Positions 12,210 through 21,047 of a stretch of 64,000 bases of DNA are shown one piece after another (position 1 is the stretch's first letter; each line of letters opens with the position of its first letter). The position numbers were made by a program, and so were the translations under genes. The DNA comes from Rhabdothermincola salaria (lineage in GTDB: Bacteria > Actinomycetota > Acidimicrobiia > Acidimicrobiales > Acidimicrobilacustridaceae), in the NCBI RefSeq assembly GCF_021246445.1, contig NZ_JAJQXW010000002.1, positions 434,001-498,000 of the forward strand, given 5' to 3'. The notes below the pieces were generated by a model. It did no database searches, was not told where the DNA came from, and saw only the letters and a program-made list of their open reading frames with translations.

Positions 12210-13361
12210 ATGCAGGTGTTCTTCGACGCCCTCGCCGCTGTGCTGGCGTTCTTCTACGACCTGGTGCCGAACTACGCGTTCGCCATCATCATGCTCACCC
12301 TCGTCGTGATGGTCGTGGTGACGCCGCTGACCCTCAAGGGCACGCGCTCCATGATGATGATGCAGCAGCTCCAGCCCGAGATGCGCAAGATCCAGACGCG
12401 CTACAAGGACGATCGCCAGAAGCTCAACGAAGAGCTGCTCAAGTTCTACAAGGAGAACAACATCAACCCCCTCGGGGGCTGTCTGCCGCTGTTGGTGCAG
12501 ATGCCGGTGTTTCTCGTCCTCTACCAGGTGCTGCGCGGTCTCACCCGTCGGGTGACCGACATGGGCTTCGACGTCGGCTGGGCCTCCAACCTGTTCGCTG
12601 CGGGCGATCCGATCACCGAGGCACCTGCGATCGAACGAGCGTTCGATCCATCGTATGTCAACGAGAGCTCGTCGCTCTACCAGAGCCTCGCCGGCTCCAC
12701 CGAGATGGACGCCTTCGGGATGGATCTCAGCCAGAGTGCCAGCCAGGCGCTCGGTGAAGGGATCCTGACCGCCCTGCCCTTCCTCATCCTGATCGCCATC
12801 GTCGGCGCCACCGGCTTCATCCAGCAGCGCCAGATCCAGGGCCGCAACCCTGGAGCGTCGATCAACCCCCAGCAGCAGATGATCATGAAGATCATGCCGA
12901 TCTTCCTGCCGGTGATCTCCTTCGGCCTCCCTGCCGGCCTGGTGGTCTACTTCGCGGTGTCCAACCTCTACCGGATCGGTCAGCAGGCCTTCATCTCCCG
13001 CAGCATCTACGGGATGAAGAAGGGCCAACCCTCGGTGCTCGCCGGCAAGGGTGGCGACGACGACGCGGCGCCCCAGCAGTCCTTCCGCGAGATGTTCGGC
13101 CTGGCCAAGAAGAACGCCGAGACCACCGCCAAGGCCAAGGCGGCCAAGCCCACTCCTGCCAAGAGCGGCGCCCGGAGCAAGTCCGCGGCGAAGACCGGCG
13201 GATCCGCCAAGGGCGGCACCGCCACCAAGACCAGCGCCAAGAGCGGCGCCAAGAGCGGCGCAAAACGTCCATCCAAGTCGAGCAGCGGCAAGAGCGCGGC
13301 GGGGAACACACCACCCCCGACCCTGCAGCCCCGTGCTCGCAAGAACCAGAAGAAGAGGTAA
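12210..13361 (+). CDS. yidC: Membrane protein insertase YidC
   Basis: YidC inserts and folds inner-membrane proteins with or without SecYEG. The 383-aa protein is of the Gram-positive (Oxa1-like) type without a large periplasmic domain. A first span around YDLVPNYAFAIIMLTLVVMV leads into the cytoplasmic hairpin MMMMQQLQPEMRKIQTRYKD, then NPLGGCLPLLVQMPVFLVLY and two later hydrophobic blocks near residues 188-260. The C-terminal about 100 residues are Lys/Ala/Ser/Gly-rich, a basic tail likely to bind ribosomes. An insertion between spans 2 and 3 (about residues 125-180) is hydrophilic. Confidence 0.96.
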   Translation: MQVFFDALAAVLAFFYDLVPNYAFAIIMLTLVVMVVVTPLTLKGTRSMMMMQQLQPEMRKIQTRYKDDRQKLNEELLKFYKENNINPLGGCLPLLVQMPVFLVLYQVLRGLTRRVTDMGFDVGWASNLFAAGDPITEAPAIERAFDPSYVNESSSLYQSLAGSTEMDAFGMDLSQSASQALGEGILTALPFLILIAIVGATGFIQQRQIQGRNPGASINPQQQMIMKIMPIFLPVISFGLPAGLVVYFAVSNLYRIGQQAFISRSIYGMKKGQPSVLAGKGGDDDAAPQQSFREMFGLAKKNAETTAKAKAAKPTPAKSGARSKSAAKTGGSAKGGTATKTSAKSGAKSGAKRPSKSSSGKSAAGNTPPPTLQPRARKNQKKR

Positions 13362-13366
13362 CGCAC

Positions 13367-14263
13367 GTGGAGTGGGTCGAAACCACCGGGAAGTCACTGG
13401 AAGAAGCCAAGGACGCCGCCCTCGACGAGCTCGGCATCGCCGACGAGGACGCCGAGTTCGAGGTCCTCGAAGAGCCCAAGCAGGGCCTCTTCGGCCGTAC
13501 CCGTGGGGAGGCCCGGGTCCGGGCCCGCATCCGCCCCACCCAACCCAGGCCCAAGGTCGAGCGACGTGACCGTCGCAAGGGCAAGGGGCGGGGCGGTGAG
13601 GGGCGCAGCAGCCGTTCGGCCTCGACCGGGGCCACCGAGACCACGACCGAGGCCGAGGAGACCCCCGACCCCGCTCCCGTCGCCGCGGACGAGCCCACCC
13701 CGGCTCGCCCGCCGCGCGGTCGGAGCTCCCGTGGTCAGTCCACCAAAGCCGCCGAAACCCCCCAGGGAGCTCCCGTGAGCGACACCGACCGAGACGTCGA
13801 CATCGACACCCACACCACCATCGTGACCGACTTCGTCACCGGCCTCGTCGACGCGTTCGGGGCCGAGGGCACCGTCGCCGCCGAGAAGGTCGACGACGAC
13901 AACGTCGAGGTCCGGGTCACCGGCAGCGACCTCGGCCTCCTGGTCGGGCCCAAGGGCGCCACCCTCGCGGCCGTCCAGGAGCTCTCCCGCACCGTGGTGC
14001 ACCGCCAGGTGCCCGGTACCGCCGCGGGCCGGGTTCGCGTCGACGTCGCCGGCTATCGCCAGATGCGTCGTGAGGCCCTCGAGCGGTTCGTGCAGTCCAT
14101 CGCCGAGCAGGTGCGGGAGTCAGGCGTGCAGAAGGCGTTGGAGCCCATGTCGCCCCCCGACCGCAAGGTCGTCCACGACACGGTGAACGAGATCGACGGC
14201 GTGCGAACGATCTCCGAGGGCGAGGAGCCCCGTCGTCGAGTCGTGATCGCCCCCGACGACTGA
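13367..14263 (+). CDS. Jag/KhpB family RNA-binding protein (Jag_N, KH, R3H)
   Basis: The GTG start at 13367 follows yidC by 5 nt. Residues 1-50 form the Jag_N domain (VETTGKSLEEAKDAALDELG...LFGRTRGEARVRARI). A long Arg/Pro/Glu-rich linker follows (about residues 55-140). The KH domain contains VEVRVTGSDLGLLVGPKGAT, and the R3H domain ends with SPPDRKVVHDTVNEIDGVRT, which contains the Arg-x3-His signature. KhpB/Jag proteins bind RNA and influence cell division and envelope synthesis. The linker is unusually long for the family. Confidence 0.93.
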   Translation: MEWVETTGKSLEEAKDAALDELGIADEDAEFEVLEEPKQGLFGRTRGEARVRARIRPTQPRPKVERRDRRKGKGRGGEGRSSRSASTGATETTTEAEETPDPAPVAADEPTPARPPRGRSSRGQSTKAAETPQGAPVSDTDRDVDIDTHTTIVTDFVTGLVDAFGAEGTVAAEKVDDDNVEVRVTGSDLGLLVGPKGATLAAVQELSRTVVHRQVPGTAAGRVRVDVAGYRQMRREALERFVQSIAEQVRESGVQKALEPMSPPDRKVVHDTVNEIDGVRTISEGEEPRRRVVIAPDD

Positions 14264-14300
14264 ACGAGCCCTTGGCCCGACCGGGCCCGCAGCGGTGAGA

Positions 14301-14330
14301 CGAAGACCCAGCCTGAGGGCTGGGTCTTCG
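14301..14330 (+). terminator. Terminator of the rpmH-jag operon
   Basis: A 13-bp perfect stem (CGAAGACCCAGCC / GGCTGGGTCTTCG) with a 4-nt loop TGAG lies about 37 nt past the jag stop. It is followed by TCGTTCC rather than a long T-run. Confidence 0.85.
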
Positions 14331-14342
14331 TCGTTCCCGGCC

Positions 14343-14358
14343 CGTTTCACGTGAAACA
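14343..14358. other. parS centromere site 1
   Basis: The 16-mer CGTTTCACGTGAAACA matches the near-universal ParB-binding parS palindrome at 15 of 16 positions. It lies just after the jag terminator and 2.3 kb from parA. Confidence 0.85.
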
Positions 14359-15777
14359 CCATCGTCGCCGGGCTGCGGTGGCCCACCACTGCATCACTGC
14401 CCCACTCCCCACAGCCGCACAGCATCGCCGCAGCGCTGGAACGCAGCGCCGATGCCCGCCGGACGGCAGCAACGACGCCCTTCGAAGAGGCGTCGGGGTG
14501 GTCCGGTCGGTCTGGACCGAGCCCGAGCCCGAGGCCGGGCGCGGGAGCCGAGCCGTGTCCGATGGTCGTTGTCCGTGCCTCTCCCCTGCCAGGGGGTGCA
14601 CCACGGGTTCGCCGCCGAGCGGCGGGAGGGGTGCACTGGGGACCGTGACCCTCACGCGGGCGATGGCGGCACGACCGAGAGGCTTCTGTGCCCCGGCGCG
14701 GGGACCCGGCGGCTTCGCTCCCCGTCCCCAGAGTGGCGTCGACCCCCGAGGGCGCCCCTGGGTGTCGCCACCCTCGGCGGGCCACCACCAACCAGGAGGG
14801 TCGTGGGTGGTCGGTCTCCTCCGGGGGTCGGGGCGACTGGGCCGAGACCGGCTGTCCATCCATCAGGGGTGGTCCGGTCGTTCGTCCCTCGCGAGTCGAG
14901 GTCCTGTGCGGTCAACGAGTCGGCTTCGACCACCGGGGGCGGCAGGCCTCCCCGTCGCGTCTGCCGGCTCGGCTGCTCTCGGCAGGCGACGGCACCAGGG
15001 TGGTGGGACCCCGCCGCGGCGCGCCGGTGGTGCTCCCGGCCGGGCGAGGGGGTGGCTGGGAGTCGGCCATCGAGGCCATCGTCGTCGGACGGTCGAGGGA
15101 TCGACCCCGCCCCCCCCAGCCACCCGTCGTGCGCCGAGCCGAACGCGGGCCCGCTCGGGGGACGGCGTCCGCAGGGTCTCCCGATGCTGCCGCAGCGCGC
15201 CCGGAGGTCCCCCGGGGCGGCCGCCCCCGACCGTTCCCGACCACGACGACCCGGAGGACGGGCACGGCAGGGGTTCGAGAGCACGGCCACGACCGGAGTC
15301 CGGCTCGGGAACCCGTTGGCGGCCAGGTGAGCCCGGCCCCCGACGCGGTGACCCGGACTCCCGATCCATCGGCGAGCGTCGCAGCGGCACCGCCCTGGGG
15401 CTGCGGGGCCGAGCTCAGGGCTAGAAGGTGATCGCCCAGGCGGGTCCAGCTGCAGCACCTCAGGCATCGGCTCCCGCTGCGCATCCATGTCTGGGGAGGG
15501 CGCCGGCGTCCGGCCGGTGGCGATGGGCCAGGGGAGCTCGGCTCGTGCGCGGAGGGCCTGGCTCGTGGGGTCGTGACCTCGTGCTCGAACGCATGGTTGA
15601 ACGCCTGGTGCCCGGGGAGTGACGACGGGGCCCGGGTGGTCGCGGCGATGGTCGCCCTCCCTCAGACCGGAGCGGTCGGGCGGGTGCGGCGGGCGGGTGG
15701 CGCCATCATCATCATCGGCCGTGAGCTCTTGGCGGGCCGCCTCGGTTCCGGTGCTGGGTCGCAGGGTGATGGGCAGC
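14359..15777. other. About 1.4 kb without a recognisable gene, between convergent jag and rsmG
   Basis: Several frames are open here, as expected at this GC content, but all translate to Arg/Pro/Gly-rich sequence without family motifs. No tRNA, rRNA, RNase P RNA, tmRNA or SRP RNA signature was seen by eye. A 15-bp direct repeat GGGGTGGTCCGGTCG occurs at 14495-14509 and 14866-14880. The parS site 14343-14358 is at its left edge. It may be a decayed gene, a structured non-coding region, or segregation-related DNA. Confidence 0.5.
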
Positions 15778-16386
15778 TCAGAAGAGGGGGCGCTTGGCGG
15801 GGATCCCCACCCGGCGGGGGAGTTCGGTGGGGCAGGGCTGGACGGAGCGCAGCACGGTGAGCTGTGACGACGAGCGGGGGTCGCGAACCAGGCCCACACG
15901 GTCGAGGCCCTCCGGGGGCCATCGGTCGCCGGATCCGGGTGGCTCGCTGACGAGCAGCCGTCCCTGGGGGGCGAGGAAGGGTGCTCCGCACTCAGCCACC
16001 ACCGCCGGAGGACCGAACAGTCGGGCCGTCACGGTGTCGAACGTTCCTCGGAGATCGACCTCGTGAGCCAACGCCTCGGCCCGGCCGTGGAGCACCTGCA
16101 CCCGCTCGCCGCAGCCCATAGCGGTGACCGCCTGACGGAGGAGGGCCACCCGTTTGTCCTGGGCATCGAGCAAGGTGATGGTCAGCTCCGGACGCATGTC
16201 GGCGATGACCAGGCCCGGGAGCCCGGCCCCGCTCCCGAGATCCAGGAGGGTTCCGGCCCCGGAGCCCAGGGCATCGAGGAAGTGGTGAGCGTGGCGGAGG
16301 TGCTCGTCGATGGGGGTGGGGCCGAGGACACCCAGGCGCCGAGCCCGCTCGAGGGCCTGGCGAAGGGCAACGCTGACGTCGGGCAT
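15778..16386 (-). CDS. rsmG: 16S rRNA (guanine527-N7)-methyltransferase RsmG
   Basis: RsmG methylates G527 of 16S rRNA using SAM. It is 202 aa, with the N-terminal helix region (VALRQALERARRLGVLGPTPIDEHLRHAHHF), SAM motif I LLDLGSGAGLPGLVIA, and the downstream LDAQDKRVALLRQAV and TARLFGPPAVVAECGAPFL motifs. ATG 16386 is chosen because the frame upstream is not conserved. Its neighbours jag, parA and parB are on the opposite strand, whereas rsmG normally lies in the same direction as them. Confidence 0.93.
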   Translation of the reverse strand: MPDVSVALRQALERARRLGVLGPTPIDEHLRHAHHFLDALGSGAGTLLDLGSGAGLPGLVIADMRPELTITLLDAQDKRVALLRQAVTAMGCGERVQVLHGRAEALAHEVDLRGTFDTVTARLFGPPAVVAECGAPFLAPQGRLLVSEPPGSGDRWPPEGLDRVGLVRDPRSSSQLTVLRSVQPCPTELPRRVGIPAKRPLF

Positions 16387-16484
16387 GTCCCCACAATGCG
16401 TTCGAGCCCGGCCCCTGTCCAGTTGGCCGGTGCTGCTGGGGAGGCCCGTCCGCCCGGCGCGCCACGCGGCCATGGTCGAGGGTG

Positions 16485-16500
16485 TGTTTCACGTGGAACA
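16485..16500. other. parS centromere site 2
   Basis: TGTTTCACGTGGAACA fits the parS consensus at every position allowing the T/C and A/G degeneracy. It lies in the divergent rsmG/parA gap, 123 bp before the parA start. Confidence 0.9.
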
Positions 16501-16622
16501 CACCCTCGGGTCCTTGACCTGTGGTGGCCTCCCGGCCAGGATGGGCCCGCACACCGGAGAACGCTTCGGTGGTGCCTGTCCGCCACGTCGATCCGCGACG
16601 TGCTCGGCCTCTGAGTGGGTGT

Positions 16623-17609
16623 ATGGATCCCGACGACACGTCTGCCACATCACGTCCTGCCTCGGGCCCACCCGACGGCGCTGCGCCCGCTGCCGACACC
16701 GGGCCCTCGGACGTCCCGGCACAGGCGCCCGTGGCCCCGGTTGCCGAGCCGCGCAGCGTCGAGATCCCCCCGGAGCTCGCGGCCATGGGCGATGTGATCG
16801 AGGCGGGTTCCCCCATCTCACAGGATCGCCCCTTCCCTCGGATCATCGCCGTGGCCAATCAGAAGGGTGGCGTGGGCAAGACCACGACCACGGTGAATCT
16901 CGGGGCCTGCCTGGCCGAGCTGGGCTACCGGACGTTGTTGGTCGACCTGGACCCTCAGGGCAACGCCTCCACCGGGCTCGGCATCAATCCCCGGGCTCTC
17001 GAGGTCTCGATGTACGACGTCCTCCTCGCCGACACCCCGCTCGAGGACTGCATCGAGGGCAGCTCGGTGCGCAACCTCTTCGTGGCCCCGGCGAGCCTCG
17101 ACCTGGCCGGAGCGGAGATCGAGCTGGTGCCGGCGTTCAGCCGGGAGCTCAAGCTGCGCAACGCCCTGGCCACCGTGCACGACGACTACGACTTCGTCTT
17201 CATCGACTGCCCGCCCTCGCTCGGTCTGCTGACCGTGAACGCTCTCGCGGCCGCCAGTGAGGTCTTGGTCCCGATCCAGTGCGAGTACTACGCCCTCGAG
17301 GGCCTGGGGCAGCTGCTGCGCAACGTGGACCTGGTCCAGAAGAACCTGAACACCGCGCTGGAGGTCAGCGCCATCGTGCTGGTGATGTACGACGCCCGCA
17401 CCAAGTTGTCCGACCAGGTGGCGGCGGAGGTCCGGGCCCACTTCGGCGACAAGGTCTGTCGTCAGATCATCCCCCGGACGGTGCGGCTGTCCGAGGCCCC
17501 GTCGTTCGGTCAGCCGATCATCACGTTCGATCCGAGTAGCCGGGGCGCCATCGCCTATCGGCAGTTGGCCAAGGAGGTCAGTGGTGGGACGCCGAAGCGG
17601 ATTGGGTAA
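16623..17609 (+). CDS. parA: Chromosome-partitioning ATPase ParA (Soj)
   Basis: ParA is the Walker-type ATPase that moves ParB-parS complexes. After an about 70-aa Pro/Ala-rich N-terminal extension comes IIAVANQKGGVGKTTTTVNL (deviant Walker A), LLVDLDPQGNASTGLG (A' motif) and FVFIDCPPSLGLLTVNALAA (Walker B). The protein ends with the usual RGAIAYRQLAKEVSG. ATG 16623 gives 328 aa; upstream in-frame sequence is unconserved. It overlaps parB by 29 nt. The N-terminal extension is typical of actinobacterial ParA proteins. Confidence 0.96.
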   Translation: MDPDDTSATSRPASGPPDGAAPAADTGPSDVPAQAPVAPVAEPRSVEIPPELAAMGDVIEAGSPISQDRPFPRIIAVANQKGGVGKTTTTVNLGACLAELGYRTLLVDLDPQGNASTGLGINPRALEVSMYDVLLADTPLEDCIEGSSVRNLFVAPASLDLAGAEIELVPAFSRELKLRNALATVHDDYDFVFIDCPPSLGLLTVNALAAASEVLVPIQCEYYALEGLGQLLRNVDLVQKNLNTALEVSAIVLVMYDARTKLSDQVAAEVRAHFGDKVCRQIIPRTVRLSEAPSFGQPIITFDPSSRGAIAYRQLAKEVSGGTPKRIG

Positions 17610-18474
17610 GGGGCTCGGGGCGCTGATCCCCACCACGGCCACGGTCGAAGAGGAAGCACAACTCCACGAGCTGCCGATCAGCCAGATCGAACCCAACCGG
17701 TACCAGCCACGCGAGTACTTCGACGAGGAGCAGCTGGTCAGCCTGGCGGCTTCCATCCGCGCTGTGGGGGTCCTGCAGCCGGTGCTGGTGCGACCCGCCG
17801 GCCCGGAGCGCTACGAGCTCATCGCCGGTGAGCGTCGATGGAGGGCCGCCCGCCGAGCAGGCCTGCAGACCATCCCCGCCCTCGTGCGCCAGACCGAGGA
17901 CGTCCGCTCGCTCGAGCACGCCTTGGTCGAGAACCTCCACCGAGCCGACCTGAACCCCCTGGAGGAGGCGGCGGCCTACCAGCAGTTGATCGAGGAGTTC
18001 GATCACACCCAGGAGGAGGTGGCGACTCGGGTGGGCAAGAGCCGCTCCGCGGTGGCCAACACGCTGCGCCTCCTGCACCTACCGGCCACCATCCAGCGCC
18101 TGGTGCAGGACGGCCAGCTGTCGGCCGGCCATGCCCGGGCCCTGCTCGGCACGCCGGATCGGCAGTTCCAAGAGGCGTTGGCCCAGCGGGCGGTGGCGGA
18201 GCGCCTGACGGTTCGCGATGTGGAGGAGGAGGTGCGGCGTCACCAGACCGAGACCGACGATCCGGCGACGCCGCCCCCGACCAAGGCGCCGGCGCCGGTG
18301 CGCCCGGCCGCGGTGCTCGAGCTCGAGGAGATGCTGGCCAACCTGCTCGACACGCGTGTGCAGGTGTCGGTCGGCGCCAAGCGGGGGCGACTGGTCGTGG
18401 AGTTCGCCACCCTCGAGGATCTCGAGCGCATCTACCGGGTCATGGCCGAAGGCCCGGAGGGCGACGGCGCTTGA
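17581..18474 (+). CDS. parB: Chromosome-partitioning protein ParB (Spo0J)
   Basis: ParB is the CTP-dependent clamp that loads at parS. It is 297 aa, starting GRRSGLGKGLGALIP, the ParA-stimulating N-terminus. The CTPase/ParB_N domain contains IEPNRYQPREYFDEEQL and the GERRWRAARRAGL motif. The HTH region is TQEEVATRVGKSRSAVANTLRLL, and a C-terminal dimerisation domain follows a Pro-rich linker. The GTG start lies within the parA 3' end, indicating translational coupling. Confidence 0.96.
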   Translation: MVGRRSGLGKGLGALIPTTATVEEEAQLHELPISQIEPNRYQPREYFDEEQLVSLAASIRAVGVLQPVLVRPAGPERYELIAGERRWRAARRAGLQTIPALVRQTEDVRSLEHALVENLHRADLNPLEEAAAYQQLIEEFDHTQEEVATRVGKSRSAVANTLRLLHLPATIQRLVQDGQLSAGHARALLGTPDRQFQEALAQRAVAERLTVRDVEEEVRRHQTETDDPATPPPTKAPAPVRPAAVLELEEMLANLLDTRVQVSVGAKRGRLVVEFATLEDLERIYRVMAEGPEGDGA

Positions 18475-18505
18475 CCCTCACCCGCTCGTGGCGGTGAAGG
18501 GTTCT

Positions 18506-18530
18506 CCACAGGCTGTGGCAAAACCTGTGG
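18506..18530. terminator. Weak hairpin between convergent parB and amidase genes
   Basis: Arms CCACAGG and CCTGTGG (7 bp) are separated by 11 nt, with an inner alternative pairing CCACAG/CTGTGG. It lies in the 91-bp convergent gap and may act as a bidirectional terminator. The CCACAG words also resemble partial DnaA boxes. Confidence 0.35.
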
Positions 18531-18565
18531 TCAATGTCGAGTCGACGGCTGGGCCGTGTGACCGC

Positions 18566-19585
18566 CTATGAACCCTCGACCGGCTCGGTGACCCAGCTGC
18601 GGACGGCCTCGACGATCGTCGAGGCCACCATCGAGGACCGTTCCACCACCACCGGAGCGGGGCCCAGGAAGCACACGACCGCGGGCATGCGCGTCTCGCG
18701 CAGGATGGGCAGGCGCAGCCCCGAGGCCCGGCTCTCGTCGATCCCAGCGACGCCGGGGAGACGTTCGGTGAGGAGCTCGGCCAGCTGGGCCCCGCCGACC
18801 GAACGGAAGCCCTCGGTGGCGTAGAAGGCGGTGCGGCACTCGGCGTGGGCGAGGAGCTCGAGGCCGATGTACAAGTCGGCGTCGAAGGCGTTGGCCTCGC
18901 GCGCCTGGGTGGACGGATCGGGGTGGTGCAGCACGGCCACCACGGCCCCTTCGTCGTGCAGGAGCCGACCGATGGCGGAGGCGAGCACGTCGAGGCCGCC
19001 GTGCTGACCGATGACGATCCGGCGTCGCTCGAGCTGTGGTGGTGCCGCCCGGAGCCGCTCGCGCTCGCGCACGCCCGCCACGCTGTCGGAAGTGGTGCGG
19101 CCCCCGAGCCGGGCGAGCGCGGCGCCCACCTCGGGACCGCACACCCCGTCGGTGGTGAGGCCCTGGTTGCGCTGGAACTGACGCAGGGCGCTCTCGGTCT
19201 GGGGGCCGAAGATGCCGTCGACGCGCCCGGCGTCGAAGCCGAGGGCGCCGAGGCCGAGCTGGAGGGCCTGGACGTCGTCGCCGCGCAGCATGGGGCTGCG
19301 CAGGTAGATGAGACGGTCGCCCAGCCGGTAGCCCGCTTCGACCAAGGCGTGCCAGGTGGCGTCGTCGCACAGGCCGGTGACGAGCAGACCTCGCTGCTCC
19401 TGGAAAGCCTCGATGGCGTGTTGCGTGCTCGGTCCGAAGATCCCCAGCTCGCCCCGATCGACAGTGATGCCTGTCAGGTGCAAGCGTTGCTGAACATCAC
19501 GGACAGCGGGGCCCTCCGCACCGGGGCCGAGAGGATCATCGACGACGATGACAGGTGGTCCGGGTGTGGGGCCCGAGCGGCTCAG
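18566..19585 (-). CDS. N-acetylmuramoyl-L-alanine amidase-like protein with two peptidoglycan-binding repeats (CwlM type)
   Basis: Two PG_binding_1 repeats come first (AVRDVQQRLHLTG...FGPSTQHAIEAFQEQRGL, then DDVQALQLGLGALGF...FGPQTESALRQFQRNQGL). An Amidase_3-like domain follows (RIVIGQHGG..., DADLYIGLELLAHAECRTAFYATEG, RASGLRLPILRETRMPAVVCFLG). Mycobacterial CwlM, at the same position by trxA, is a regulator of MurA rather than an active hydrolase, and that may apply here. No ATG, GTG or TTG lies between the trxA stop and the conserved start. CTG 19585, overlapping the trxA stop as CTGA, is the best candidate (339 aa). A GTG at 19816 would overlap trxA by 235 nt. Confidence 0.85.
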   Translation of the reverse strand: MSRSGPTPGPPVIVVDDPLGPGAEGPAVRDVQQRLHLTGITVDRGELGIFGPSTQHAIEAFQEQRGLLVTGLCDDATWHALVEAGYRLGDRLIYLRSPMLRGDDVQALQLGLGALGFDAGRVDGIFGPQTESALRQFQRNQGLTTDGVCGPEVGAALARLGGRTTSDSVAGVRERERLRAAPPQLERRRIVIGQHGGLDVLASAIGRLLHDEGAVVAVLHHPDPSTQAREANAFDADLYIGLELLAHAECRTAFYATEGFRSVGGAQLAELLTERLPGVAGIDESRASGLRLPILRETRMPAVVCFLGPAPVVVERSSMVASTIVEAVRSWVTEPVEGS

Positions 19586-19908
19586 AGGAAGGGTCGCAGA
19601 TCCTCGAGGAGCTGGCCCTTGCCCTTGGCCCCGACGATGCGGGCCGCTTCCTGACCGTCCTTGAACACGATCATGGTGGGGATGCTCATGACGCCGTAGC
19701 GGCGGGCCACATCGGGGTTGTCGTCGACGTTGAGCTTCGACACGGAGAGCTTGCCGGCCTGCTCGGAGGCGATCTCTTCGAGGATCGGGGCGATCATCTT
19801 GCACGGACCGCACCACTCGGCCCAGAAATCGACGATCACGGGCTCGGTGGCGGAGCCGATCTGCTCATCGAAGGTGGTGTCGGTGAGGTTGGAGATGGTG
19901 TCGGACAT
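19582..19908 (-). CDS. trxA: Thioredoxin
   Basis: Thioredoxin is the small protein disulfide reductase reduced by TrxB. It is 108 aa, the standard length, with active site WAEWCGPCKMIAPILEE, the cis-proline region MSIPTMIVFKDGQ, and a normal C-terminus. It lies 88 nt downstream of trxB on the same strand and likely shares its transcript. Its stop overlaps the candidate CTG start of the amidase gene. Confidence 0.97.
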   Translation of the reverse strand: MSDTISNLTDTTFDEQIGSATEPVIVDFWAEWCGPCKMIAPILEEIASEQAGKLSVSKLNVDDNPDVARRYGVMSIPTMIVFKDGQEAARIVGAKGKGQLLEDLRPFL

Positions 19909-19996
19909 GTTGGGTGCACCTCGTGGGGGCGTGGGTTCGAGAGGTCGGGCCCGGATGGGGTCACGCTAGCGGCCGACCCCGGCGAAGCGGGCGTGA

Positions 19997-20968
19997 TCAG
20001 TGGGCGTCGTTGGCCTCGAGCCAGCGCTCGGCGTCGATGGCGGCCATGCAGCCGGATCCGGCTGCGGTGATGGCCTGACGGTAGATCTGGTCCTGCACGT
20101 CGCCGCAGGCGAAGACGCCGTCGACGTCGGTGTGGCTGCCGTCGTGGGTGACGAGGTAGCCGTTGTCCTCCATGTGGAGCTGGCCCTTGAACAGGTCGGT
20201 GTTCGGCTTGTGGCCGATGGCGACGAACACCCCGCTGACGTCGAGACGGGATTCGTCGCCGGTGACGGTGTCGCGGACCAACAGGCCCTCGACCGTGCTC
20301 TCACCTTCGATCTTGGTCACGACGCTGTTCCACTGGAAGCGGATCTTGTCGTTGGCGAAGGCGCGGTCCTGCATGATCTTGGAGGCGCGCAGCTCGTCGC
20401 GGCGGTGCACGAGCGTGACGGAGCGGGCGAACTTGGTGAGGAACAGGGCTTCCTCGAGAGCGGAGTCGCCGCCGCCCACCACGGCGATGTCGTGGTCACG
20501 GAAGAAGAAGCCGTCGCAGGTGGCGCAGGTCGAGAGGCCGTGGCCGAGCAGTCGGCTCTCCTCGGGCAGCCCGAGCATGAGGGACTGGGCGCCGGTGGAG
20601 ACGATGACGACCTTGGCCCGGTAGGTGGGCTCGGCGGTGTCGGGATCGCCGACCCAGACCCCGAACGGGCGGCTGGAGAGGTCGACCCGGCTGACCTTGC
20701 GGGTGAGGATCTCGGTGCCGAAGCGGGTGGCCTGCTCGCGGAACCGCATCATCAGCTCGGGTCCCATGATGCCGTCGGGCCACCCGGGGAAGTTCTCCAC
20801 CTCGGTGGTCAGCATCAGCTGGCCACCCGGCTGGTCGCTGGTCGAGGACGGCTCGCCCTCGATGAGCAGCGGCTCGAGGTTGGCCCTCGCGGTGTAGATC
20901 GCGGCGGTGAGCCCGGCGGGGCCGGAGCCGATGATGATGACGTTGCGCACGTCGGGGCTGTCGGGCAT
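19997..20968 (-). CDS. trxB: Thioredoxin reductase
   Basis: TrxB is the FAD- and NADPH-dependent enzyme that reduces thioredoxin. It is 323 aa. The FAD-binding motif [19 protein letters not shown] is at the N-terminus, the redox-active site is [16 protein letters not shown] binding is [17 protein letters not shown], and the C-terminal FAD motif is [27 protein letters not shown] ribosome-binding sequence lies just upstream of the ATG. Confidence 0.97.
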   Translation of the reverse strand: MPDSPDVRNVIIIGSGPAGLTAAIYTARANLEPLLIEGEPSSTSDQPGGQLMLTTEVENFPGWPDGIMGPELMMRFREQATRFGTEILTRKVSRVDLSSRPFGVWVGDPDTAEPTYRAKVVIVSTGAQSLMLGLPEESRLLGHGLSTCATCDGFFFRDHDIAVVGGGDSALEEALFLTKFARSVTLVHRRDELRASKIMQDRAFANDKIRFQWNSVVTKIEGESTVEGLLVRDTVTGDESRLDVSGVFVAIGHKPNTDLFKGQLHMEDNGYLVTHDGSHTDVDGVFACGDVQDQIYRQAITAAGSGCMAAIDAERWLEANDAH

Positions 20969-21047
20969 TGCGCTCTCCGCTGGATCGAGTGGGGGTGTAC
21001 CTACCGGGGTATGCAGAGAACCCGGGCGGTGCCGGAATTGTTCCCGT

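Noticed and set aside
14652-15899. A 415-codon minus-strand frame in the gene-free region
   Set aside because: Arg/Pro/Gly-rich composition with no recognisable domain; it extends into rsmG in another frame and was not accepted as a gene.
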